Assembly: GCA_024280615.1 (NCBI GenBank)
Contig: JAJRPU010000007.1
Location: 1 to 6,716 of the forward strand
DNA: 6,716 nt
Direction of reading: 5' to 3'
Origin: Bacteroidota bacterium
GTDB lineage: Bacteria; Bacteroidota; Bacteroidia; JAADEI01
Part shown: positions 1 through 6,573 of the stretch, in pieces
Numbering within the stretch: the first letter of the stretch is position 1
How the letters are laid out: each line of letters opens with the position of its first letter
The notes under the pieces: generated by a model
The model's input: only the letters and a program-made list of their open reading frames with translations
What the model was told of the DNA's origin: nothing
Database searches by the model: none
Position numbers and translations under genes: made by a program

Positions 1-133
1 GCAAAGATAAGACAAAATTTAGAATTAGCAGAAGGATTGTCAGGGTCATACTCAACTTTTCATTACGCAAAACAAGACAAAATCAACCAAAACACTTGAT
101 AAAACTGGCTTTCTTGACCTTTACCCTGCGTAA
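1..133. other. Non-coding or undefined left edge
   Basis: I see no supported gene here. One plus-strand frame is open from the window edge to a TGA at 97-99 (32 codons), so it could be the tail of a gene entering from the left. The peptide is not recognisable, and an open run of this length is expected by chance in AT-rich DNA. No strong GC hairpin followed by a T-run is visible, so no terminator for the minus-strand gene ending at 301 can be named. Confidence 0.3.
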
Positions 134-268
134 CTCGGGATTAAGTTTCTTAGACGAAATCCTAATAGTGGAATAAAAGTAAGTATTTGTACGGATAATC
201 CCGGTATTATAAATGCAACTTCTGTATTAGAACATCAGGTTTTCCTAAGAAATTTGTATAATCAGTGA
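134..268 (+). pseudogene. Possible adenosine deaminase remnant (C-terminal metal-site segment)
   Basis: Between an in-frame TAA at 131-133 and the TGA at 266-268 this frame encodes 44 residues and has no plausible start codon near its 5' end. The segment GIKVSICTDNPGI (170-208) resembles the 'G(I/V)xVxxxTDDP' signature of adenosine/AMP deaminases, in which the first Asp is a zinc ligand and the second contacts the substrate. Here the second Asp would be Asn. The following residues (ATSVLEHQVF) sit where these enzymes have a 'T.L..EY' segment. No other deaminase motif (HxH, the HAGE-like motif, the second zinc His) is found in any frame upstream within the window. If real, it is therefore a decayed 3' fragment of a gene that lay to the left. 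The call rests on one motif and could be chance; no function is implied for the present sequence. Confidence 0.28.
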
Positions 269-300
269 TATAGTTTTAATTGCTTAATAGCATTTCTACC

Positions 301-3300
301 CTAAAAATCCACACTCAACGAAAAGTTCAATCGGGAGGGCAGGAGTTGGCTGTTCACTACTGGGTAGGCAACGTCTACGCGGAAGAAATATCCAAGGAGA
401 ATCATTCTAACGCCCCAGCCCACTGAGTATATGTATGGTTCTTGGTAGTAGTTTACAATCAGTGTTATGGGACCGCTTTGGATGACCTGTTGGTTGTGCG
501 GGGCGTCTTCTGCGAATGGGTTCGTACCGACCCAAGCCATTCCGGCATCAAAAAATGTAATGAATTGTATGTTTTGCATGAATGTGGATGACTTAAACCA
601 GTTCAGGTCCTTAAAGACCTGCCATCTGTTTTCTAATGAAGCCATCGCGTATGAATCACCATTACGAATGTTAATAGGGAATCCTCTCAGTGGAGTGGCA
701 ATTGCCATATATCCAAAGTCTATTCCTTCAGGTAGAGGCGTTTCGTATGAGAAAGAAGGATTTAGCCAGCTGTCCACACCCCCAATAGTGAAGAGGACTC
801 TTCGTGGACCGAAGGAATGCCCCCCTGCTATACGTAGTGCAGATATAAGAAATTTCCGCCATCTGAGGTAATATCTGGCGTCCAAGCCAAGGACAAAGAA
901 ATAATCTTTTTGAGGTTCCACAATGGGCACCTGCCTGTTTACTTTAGTTATCCTGCGACGGGCTTCAAACCAGACCTTTCCTCGGAATCCTTCACGAAGG
1001 TTGGTAACCAATGGCAAAGAGTTGTCTATGACAAATTCCCCTTTGAGGAAACCCCACCATTCAGGAATGTCTTCAATAACAAGAGGAATTAAGTCAACAG
1101 ACCGAACAGTTAATCGGTCATAGCGAACGCCGTAGTGAAATCTGAAGCCCACGGGCTCACTGATAGGAAAGATAATGGAATGCTGGAACAGATGTGTCCT
1201 GATGCGTAGCGGAACAGGGACAAAAGCAAATGGAGTAAGGTCAACTTGGTCCTTTAAATTTCTATGATAGAACAAGAATTTATGGTCTATGCGTTTCCTC
1301 ACCGATTCATACACCAAGAAATACTCAATGTTCTTCAAATTGGTAGATATTCTTAATCCGCCCCAGAACCGATAGTCTTCCATCAGGTCTGAAATAGCAT
1401 ATTGCAACACAGGACTCAGGTCAGGCAATGGATAGTTATTACCAAGAGTTGCCAAAGGTTGATATGGAGTGAAATAAATAGAATTGTCCAATTGGCTAAT
1501 GACAAACTGAGTGCTCATCTTGGGAAAATATGGATATGGACGTTTCCTTTTGGCAACGAACCCTTCAAACAACTTGTCTTGAAGCTGTGGAATGTTCTTA
1601 CCCACTACTATCCGCGGAGTTATGAACCATACTGATATGGCAGAATCCCGCTCTGGCTTGGATTTTTCTTTTATAAACGGTTCCACTTCAATTGGTTGTC
1701 CTAATTGCCATCTTAGATTCACCTTGCTCAGTTCGTACTTTTTCCATTTATGCAGGGCAATTTGAACACCTCGGTTCCTGTATCCTTTAAAAATAAGCGG
1801 GTTTGACTGTGCAGGACCTTCATATAGATACGCCGTGTCTTTAAAAATCGGCTTGACAACAACCGAATCAATAAGTTCATTGGGAACAGTTTCTAATAAG
1901 GAGTCTGCAAGTTTAGGATTAACAAGCATTGAATCACCTTTGAAAAACACAAGCGTGTCATATCCACTGATTACGCTATCTAGATGAGCAAGAATCCATC
2001 TATCCTTGAATCGGTCTAACAAGGCGATTAGTGTATCACCAGTCCATACAGGAAAACTAAATTGTCGTGCCGAGTCTGGAACAATCAAAATTTCCCTTGA
2101 AGGATTGTCCAGAGGGATGAAGTACCAACCTGCAAAAGACCCGCTCTTCCAAAACACAAACCCAGTGCCATAATTGGCTGTCTTGACAGTGATTGGATAC
2201 ACTTCCGCCTCGGGAGATGAAGTTAATCGTTTGATATGATGAGATTCCAAGTTCATCAGGAAGAGGTCTGTAACGCCCTGCTGCACACCAGACAGAACAA
2301 TAAAGCGTTCCGAAGGACCAAATGACACGGAATGAACCTTCTGAAAATACTTTAATCGTTTGACATCCTTCTTTTTCTCTTCAACATCATAAACCATTAT
2401 GTAATCTAATCCTCGCTTGTAGTAAATCACAACGATTTTACGACCGGATGGAGAAACCACCACTAAGGGCATGGTCGGGTCCTCGGGAAAAGTATAAGTT
2501 TTATACCCACCACGCTTCAGGGTTTTTCGGCGTAGTTTTCCATCTTTCGTAGTGAGGAATTTAACTTTCCACCTGCCCAGCCTGTTTAATGTCAATGCTA
2601 CCGTTTCGCCTCGCCCATCACTGCTTAGTTGATATGGATTCCATTTCCACGCCTTCCACCTGTAAACCGCTTCTTCATTCCCTTCGTTTGGAGATTCTGA
2701 TTCTGTTTTTGAAAATTTTATTATAAATTCTTTCCACTTGGCAAGTATTTCCTCGGGAGTCTGTTGCCACAGTAAGTAAATCGCCCCATAAACACCTTTG
2801 TTTATCCGTGCCATGTGCAATAAGTCAACAACCGATTCCTTCCCATAAGTGTGTTCAATAAAGACCCAGAAACTCTTTCCTGCCAGTTCAGGGTCAATGT
2901 TTTGCAAGTGCGAAAAATCTTTGTTTGGATAGCGTTCCAACCAAGCCCTTATCTTGTGCATGTCTTCCGGAGTCCACCCCCATCCAATGTATTTAAGGAA
3001 CCCGATTGAGAACCATTGAGGGATGGCACCTTGCATAACCATATTGCTTACCATGCTTTGAATGCTTCCTTCAAGAAGGGAATTTTGCAATAGGATTCGG
3101 GCATAGTTCTCTTTGAACTGGTTTTGTAGGTTTAGCATATCGCCATCATAATACAGAAACATTTTGTTACCTGAGAGTTGGGTTATCCACCCTATGTTCC
3201 AGAATTCATGTCCACGCCCAATGTTTGATTGTCTTAATTCTTCAAGTCTGTTGAAAAGGATTATGTTCACTTGAATGTCTGGTTCCTTCAGCTGCAAGAA

Positions 3301-3318
3301 TTCTTCCACTTCAAGCAT
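301..3318 (-). CDS. Outer-membrane beta-propeller/Omp85-like barrel protein, main body (split from its N-terminus)
   Basis: This 1005-codon frame resembles the large Bacteroidota envelope proteins often annotated as TolB-like, PD40 or 'peptidase MA-like' proteins. Residues 1-200 look like a degenerate gluzincin-type domain. PQWFSIGFLKY (100-110) matches the 'P.WF.eG...Y' segment of such domains, but the expected HExxH is K69-E-N-Y-A73, so zinc-dependent catalysis is unlikely. Residues about 225-500 contain repeated beta-strand blocks such as 'VVSPSGRKIVVIYY' and 'SFGPSERFIVLSG', typical of TolB/WD40-like propeller blades. Residues about 640-1005 are rich in alternating aromatic strands, carry an Omp85-type LRGF motif (877-880) and a 'FFDAGMAWV' strand, and end in a terminal Phe, as expected for a barrel inserted by the BAM machinery. 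This part has no signal peptide. Its ATG overlaps the stop of the upstream 72-codon frame (TAATG), and homology appears to continue across that junction. The product could be made by coupled reinitiation but would probably stay in the cytoplasm. The family's function is unknown to me; surface or envelope biogenesis is an inference. Confidence 0.85.
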   Translation of the reverse strand: MLEVEEFLQLKEPDIQVNIILFNRLEELRQSNIGRGHEFWNIGWITQLSGNKMFLYYDGDMLNLQNQFKENYARILLQNSLLEGSIQSMVSNMVMQGAIPQWFSIGFLKYIGWGWTPEDMHKIRAWLERYPNKDFSHLQNIDPELAGKSFWVFIEHTYGKESVVDLLHMARINKGVYGAIYLLWQQTPEEILAKWKEFIIKFSKTESESPNEGNEEAVYRWKAWKWNPYQLSSDGRGETVALTLNRLGRWKVKFLTTKDGKLRRKTLKRGGYKTYTFPEDPTMPLVVVSPSGRKIVVIYYKRGLDYIMVYDVEEKKKDVKRLKYFQKVHSVSFGPSERFIVLSGVQQGVTDLFLMNLESHHIKRLTSSPEAEVYPITVKTANYGTGFVFWKSGSFAGWYFIPLDNPSREILIVPDSARQFSFPVWTGDTLIALLDRFKDRWILAHLDSVISGYDTLVFFKGDSMLVNPKLADSLLETVPNELIDSVVVKPIFKDTAYLYEGPAQSNPLIFKGYRNRGVQIALHKWKKYELSKVNLRWQLGQPIEVEPFIKEKSKPERDSAISVWFITPRIVVGKNIPQLQDKLFEGFVAKRKRPYPYFPKMSTQFVISQLDNSIYFTPYQPLATLGNNYPLPDLSPVLQYAISDLMEDYRFWGGLRISTNLKNIEYFLVYESVRKRIDHKFLFYHRNLKDQVDLTPFAFVPVPLRIRTHLFQHSIIFPISEPVGFRFHYGVRYDRLTVRSVDLIPLVIEDIPEWWGFLKGEFVIDNSLPLVTNLREGFRGKVWFEARRRITKVNRQVPIVEPQKDYFFVLGLDARYYLRWRKFLISALRIAGGHSFGPRRVLFTIGGVDSWLNPSFSYETPLPEGIDFGYMAIATPLRGFPINIRNGDSYAMASLENRWQVFKDLNWFKSSTFMQNIQFITFFDAGMAWVGTNPFAEDAPHNQQVIQSGPITLIVNYYQEPYIYSVGWGVRMILLGYFFRVDVAYPVVNSQLLPSRLNFSLSVDF

Positions 3319-3327
3319 TATGTTATG
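3318..3327. repeat. 5-bp tandem duplication (TTATG twice) at the frame break
   Basis: The plus strand reads TTATG at 3318-3322 and again at 3323-3327, i.e. CATAA twice on the coding (minus) strand. With both copies the gene reads GCC ATA ACA TAA and stops. With one copy it reads GCC ATA ATG CTT and continues in the 1005-codon frame. The two frames are jointly open only from 3333 to 3318, so the frame change has to fall within these 16 bases, and the duplication occupies most of that space. There is no homopolymer of three or more in the interval, so a simple homopolymer miscall is unlikely. Confidence 0.85.
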
Positions 3328-3536
3328 GCACTGTCAGCGAGCCACCGTGCCAGTTTCTGACTGCCCGTGTAGAAATAGATTTTTACCCTGTTTCCTTCCA
3401 ACACCTGCCACTCAAAATCCTTGTATTGAACTCTATTCTTACCAAAATCCGTTTGAGTAATTTGAGAATAAGAACTAAAAACCAATAACCATAATGCCCA
3501 CAGTATCCTTACCTTGGTCACATCTATTGGATTCAT
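3318..3536 (-). CDS. N-terminal fragment of the same outer-membrane protein, with signal peptide
   Basis: This 72-codon frame is the 5' end of the gene that continues at 3318-301. It begins with a Sec-type signal peptide: a basic n-region (K8, R10), a hydrophobic core (residues 11-20, ILWALWLLVF) and a likely cleavage after S-S-Y-S (residue 24). It is followed by FGKNRVQYKDFEWQ (31-44), a segment I recognise as the conserved mature N-terminus of this Bacteroidota family. The frame stops with TAA at 3320-3318, in the middle of the alpha-helix-like stretch LARWLADSAI. The next frame picks up with MLEVEEFL, so together they read as one protein of about 1076 residues. The break coincides with a 5-bp tandem duplication. 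On its own this product would be a short exported peptide with no obvious role. Two starts are possible: ATG at 3536, or a GTG at 3521 that would shorten the overlap with xerD and give a more typical n-region. Confidence 0.72.
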   Translation of the reverse strand: MNPIDVTKVRILWALWLLVFSSYSQITQTDFGKNRVQYKDFEWQVLEGNRVKIYFYTGSQKLARWLADSAIT

Positions 3537-4408
3537 TTCAAAGTTATCTAATTTTTACCAAAAAGAGTAGTCCAAACACTATTGAGGCATATCTCAGGGA
3601 CGTTAGCCTGTTACGTAGTTTCTTGAACGATAAGCCTGTTGACCAAGTGTCCCGAGATGATATAATTGACTTTTTCAGTTCGTTATGGGAAGCAGGGATT
3701 AGTAGTAGGTCCCAAGCTCGCATAGCATCAAGCATCAGGGCATTCGCCAGATTCCTGCTAAATGAGAAACACGTTGAAAAGGATTGGACTGTGTGGATAG
3801 AAACGCCACGAATAGGTCGTAAATTGCCCACTGTTCTTACAGAGGAGGAAATCCAGAAACTGCTTGAAACAATTGACCTGTCAAGCCCGGAAGGAATCCG
3901 CAACAGGGCAATGATTGAGTTGCTATACGCCACCGGAATGAGGGTCTCTGAGTTGATAAATCTTAAATTGCAAGACATTTTCTGGAAGGAAGAAATAATC
4001 AGGATAATCGGGAAAGGAGACAAGGAAAGGCTTGTGCCAGTAGCCAAGCCAACCCTGAACAGAATGAGGACATACCTTGAAGAGGTCAGAGTCCACCTGC
4101 CCATTAAACACGGACATGAAGACTTCGTTTTCCTTAGCAGGAGAGGGAAACAACTAACAAGACAATTCGTTTTCAAAATAATTAAAGAATATGCCCAACA
4201 GGCTGGAATACGGAAAAACATTAGTCCGCACACGCTCAGACACTCTTTCGCTTCCCATCTGGTTGACAGGGGAGTGGACCTTCGTATAGTCCAAGTCCTG
4301 CTCGGTCACGCCTCAATACTCACAACAGAAATCTACACCCATCTGACAAGCGATACAATAAGGCAAGCAGTGATTGAAAACCACATTCTCTACAAAAAAC
4401 TTTCTTAA
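3494..4408 (+). CDS. xerD: Site-specific tyrosine recombinase XerD
   Basis: This 304-residue protein is close to the usual length of XerC/XerD (about 300). XerD acts with a partner recombinase at the dif site in the terminus region to resolve chromosome dimers before division, through a covalent 3'-phosphotyrosine intermediate. Residues about 8-95 form the N-terminal SAM-like core-binding domain, including SPNTIEAYLRDV (26-37). Residues about 110-300 form the catalytic domain. All the catalytic residues are visible: R150 in ATGMRVSEL, K174 in GKGDKERLVP, H246 and R249 in SPHTLRHSF, H272 in LLGHAS and Y281 in TTEIYTH. RVHLPIKHGHEDFVFL (199-214) is typical of Bacteroidota XerD. ATG at 3494 leaves only a few residues before the conserved domain, so a much later start is unlikely. 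It overlaps the 5' end of the divergent envelope gene; a TTG at 3527 is the main alternative start. The helicase gene follows after 14 bases. A paralogous XerC or mobile-element integrase is possible, but the close match to housekeeping XerD argues against it. Confidence 0.93.
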   Translation: MPTVSLPWSHLLDSFQSYLIFTKKSSPNTIEAYLRDVSLLRSFLNDKPVDQVSRDDIIDFFSSLWEAGISSRSQARIASSIRAFARFLLNEKHVEKDWTVWIETPRIGRKLPTVLTEEEIQKLLETIDLSSPEGIRNRAMIELLYATGMRVSELINLKLQDIFWKEEIIRIIGKGDKERLVPVAKPTLNRMRTYLEEVRVHLPIKHGHEDFVFLSRRGKQLTRQFVFKIIKEYAQQAGIRKNISPHTLRHSFASHLVDRGVDLRIVQVLLGHASILTTEIYTHLTSDTIRQAVIENHILYKKLS

Positions 4409-4422
4409 AATAGCACGTTACA

Positions 4423-6417
4423 ATGGCAACACAACAATTCAGTTCATTAGACGAGTATGTTTCCTACTTTCGGAATTGGCTTTCCGTAGAGCGAAAAGCA
4501 CAAATACAGTTCCACCTTGATGAAATAAAAAGACTAAGCGGAATAGAAAGACAGAGGAGAGGCAGGGCTCTGCTGGATATGAGAGGAACACGTGTTGGAA
4601 GAGACCCTTTGGGATTGTTCCTCATTAAGTATTCCCGAGTAGATGGTAGGAAATTGCCCGATACTGAAATATCACCCGGAGATGTTGTCCTTGTTAGCAG
4701 AGGCAGACCAACAGGGAAAGAAGCCACTGGGACAGTAGTGTCAAAAACCAAATTTACCATCGTTGTAGGATTTTCTGATGCACCGCCACGATATGCCTAT
4801 GGCAAAGGAATCCGTATTGACCTGTTTGTCAATGATACACCCTTCACCAGAATGAACGATGCATTAACGCAATTGAAAGATAATCCATTTATTGCAAACA
4901 TTGTTCTTAATAAGTTTCAAGTAGAGAAAACACAAATTTCAATTGAAAAATTTATTAATTCACGATTGAACGAATCACAGAAAGAAGCAGTTAAGCATGC
5001 TCTGGAAACACATCCTGTCTTCTTAGTCCATGGTCCGCCCGGAACAGGAAAGACAACCACTGTAACAGAGGTCATCTGTCAATTTGCAAGGGAAGGAAAA
5101 AAGGTTCTTGCCACAGCAGACTCAAACATAGCAGTGGATAATCTGGCGGAGAAGCTCATTGAGGCTGGGCTGGCTGTCGTCAGAGTGGGAACACTGGGCA
5201 GACTCTTGCCTTCCGTGGAGAAAGTTAGTTTGGCGACCAAAATGCAGGAACATAAACTATACCCACAACTTCAAAAACTTCAGAATGAGTTTGATACAAT
5301 TGTTTCAAAAAGAAATGAATTCCAGCCACCCACTCAACAATGGAGGCGAGGAATGTCCGATGAGACAATCAAGAAAATGGCTCGTCAGAACAGACCTTTT
5401 AGAGGAGTGTCCGCCCATAAGATAAAAGCAATGGCAAAATGGTTAGAATGGCACGACAAAGCAACTAAGGTCAAAAAAGACATTGAGCTGCTTCAAAATC
5501 AAATAATTAACGATATTATAAAAAATAGTGATGTTGTTTGTGCTACAAACATTGGCTCTGGAATAGACATCCTTGCCAACACCATGTTTGATGTTGTGGT
5601 TATTGATGAAGCCACTCAGAGCCTTGAACCTGCTTGCCTGATTCCCATGCTCAAAGGTTCCAGAATAATAATGGCTGGAGACCACAAGCAACTGCCACCA
5701 ACAGTGATATCATACGAAGCAATGCCTCACCTCTCCATTACACTTTTTGAACGACTAATAGAAACCCGAAAAGAAGAAATATCTTCTATGCTTAGGGTCC
5801 AATACAGAATGAACGAACGAATCATGCAATTTCCATCAAAAGAGTTTTATAGCGGGCAATTGATTGCCGACCCATCAGTGGCTAACAGGACTCTTGCTGA
5901 CTACCCAATATCTGGCTGGGAAACCCTGTCACCGCCTTTTGAGGAAATATGGAATCCCGACAGAGTCCTTGTCTGGAAAGATGTTCCTCTCGGCACTGAG
6001 AAACAACACCGAGGAAGCACATCCTTTTCCAATGAATATGAAGCACAGTTCATAGAAAAACTGGTTGAGCATGCCCTGCAAATAGGCATTAAGCCAGAAG
6101 ACATAGGCGTCATCAGCCCTTATGAAGACCAGATAGCTCTTATGAAACGATTGTTTGGGGACATTGAAGGTTTGGAGATTAAAACAGTTGATGGGTTTCA
6201 GGGGCGTGAAAAAGAAGTGATTATCATCTCTTTCGTAAGGGCAAACACAAAAGGAAACATAGGGTTTCTTAACGACCTGCGTCGCTTCAACGTCTCAATA
6301 ACCCGTGCCAAAACAAAACTCATCATCGTTGGATGCTCTCAAACTCTCACAACACACCCAACTTATGCCAGATTCATTAATTATATCAAATCCATTGATG
6401 GATTCATCAAACTTTGA
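4423..6417 (+). CDS. UPF1/IGHMBP2-like superfamily 1B helicase
   Basis: This 664-residue protein has the size usual for bacterial and archaeal members of the IGHMBP2/SMUBP-2 group (UPF1-like family), which are 5'-3' translocases on single-stranded DNA or RNA. All core motifs are present and intact: Q motif around Q186 (LNESQKEAV); Walker A GPPGTGKTT (204-212); motif Ia ATADSNIAVDNL (230-241); Walker B VVVIDEATQ (391-399); motif III GDHKQLPPT (419-427); motif IV with QYRM (460-463); motif V TVDGFQGRE (588-596); motif VI RRFNVSITRAK (620-630) with the arginine finger. Residues about 82-150 form the accessory 1B barrel, ending in RIDLFVNDTPFTRMNDAL (131-148), a signature of this subfamily. The charged stretch at about 275-365 between motifs Ia and II is probably a helical 1C insertion. 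The R3H and zinc-finger domains of eukaryotic IGHMBP2 are absent, as is any nuclease domain. The gene starts 14 bases after xerD in the same direction, so co-transcription is likely. The cellular role of bacterial members is poorly known; nothing here shows whether DNA or RNA is the substrate. Confidence 0.92.
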   Translation: MATQQFSSLDEYVSYFRNWLSVERKAQIQFHLDEIKRLSGIERQRRGRALLDMRGTRVGRDPLGLFLIKYSRVDGRKLPDTEISPGDVVLVSRGRPTGKEATGTVVSKTKFTIVVGFSDAPPRYAYGKGIRIDLFVNDTPFTRMNDALTQLKDNPFIANIVLNKFQVEKTQISIEKFINSRLNESQKEAVKHALETHPVFLVHGPPGTGKTTTVTEVICQFAREGKKVLATADSNIAVDNLAEKLIEAGLAVVRVGTLGRLLPSVEKVSLATKMQEHKLYPQLQKLQNEFDTIVSKRNEFQPPTQQWRRGMSDETIKKMARQNRPFRGVSAHKIKAMAKWLEWHDKATKVKKDIELLQNQIINDIIKNSDVVCATNIGSGIDILANTMFDVVVIDEATQSLEPACLIPMLKGSRIIMAGDHKQLPPTVISYEAMPHLSITLFERLIETRKEEISSMLRVQYRMNERIMQFPSKEFYSGQLIADPSVANRTLADYPISGWETLSPPFEEIWNPDRVLVWKDVPLGTEKQHRGSTSFSNEYEAQFIEKLVEHALQIGIKPEDIGVISPYEDQIALMKRLFGDIEGLEIKTVDGFQGREKEVIIISFVRANTKGNIGFLNDLRRFNVSITRAKTKLIIVGCSQTLTTHPTYARFINYIKSIDGFIKL

Positions 6418-6440
6418 AATGAAGTATTTTTTTAGATCAC

Positions 6441-6525
6441 ATAGTTTCGCATAGTTTCACCGAGTTTTTTATTCTTTTTTATACTCTGTGTCCACTGTGC
6501 TGAACTCTGGCGACACTGTGGTTTC
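6441..6525. repeat. Degenerate short-period (10-11 bp) intergenic repeat, CTCTGTG type
   Basis: Two adjoining arrays with the same period lie after the helicase gene. The first has three 10-bp units: ATAGTTTCGC (6441), ATAGTTTCAC (6451) and CGAGTTTTTT (6461). After a T-rich spacer the second has four related units starting at 6483, 6494, 6504 and 6515: ACTCTGTG, ACTGTG, ACTCTGG and ACTGTGG. Arrays of CTCTGTG-like words spaced 10-11 bp apart recur between genes in many environmental bacterial genomes. From memory this looks like a decayed copy of that kind of element, whose origin and role I do not know. The T-runs at 6465-6470 and 6475-6480 are not preceded by a convincing stem, so I do not call a terminator. 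Confidence 0.5.
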
Positions 6526-6573
6526 AAAAAATACTGAGTCCTTTGCACAAATCGAAAATATGTCAAATCGGGA

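Noticed and set aside
136..203. Inverted repeat CGGGATTA (136-143) and TAATCCCG (196-203)
   Set aside because: The arms are only 8 bp and separated by 52 bases, no extension is possible on either side, and there is no T-run. It is probably chance and not a terminator or attachment site.
467..871. Plus-strand frame of 134 codons opposite the envelope gene
   Set aside because: It lies entirely antisense to the well-supported barrel-coding region, shows no recognisable domain, and is Cys/Ser/Pro-rich as shadow frames are.
3311..3327. A dif-like half site (ATTATGTTA at 3317-3325) near xerD
   Set aside because: It matches part of the XerD arm of E. coli dif, but the opposite arm (CGCATAA-like) is absent at the right distance and the site lies inside the envelope gene. 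The match comes from the TTATG duplication itself.
3539..3546. TAACTTTG on the minus strand just upstream of the envelope gene, a perfect match to the Bacteroidota -7 box
   Set aside because: No TTTG or TTG lies 19-21 bases upstream, and it would start transcription at or inside the start codon. An 8-bp match with four fixed T/G positions is easily found by chance.
3544..4233. Minus-strand frame of 229 codons opposite xerD
   Set aside because: xerD has every catalytic residue in place; the antisense peptide is Ser/Leu-rich, low in complexity and has no family resemblance.
4423..6417. Helicase as part of a new defence system
   Set aside because: No nuclease, sensor, toxin, reverse transcriptase or CRISPR element lies beside it, its motifs are ordinary for the family, and its partner is a housekeeping recombinase.
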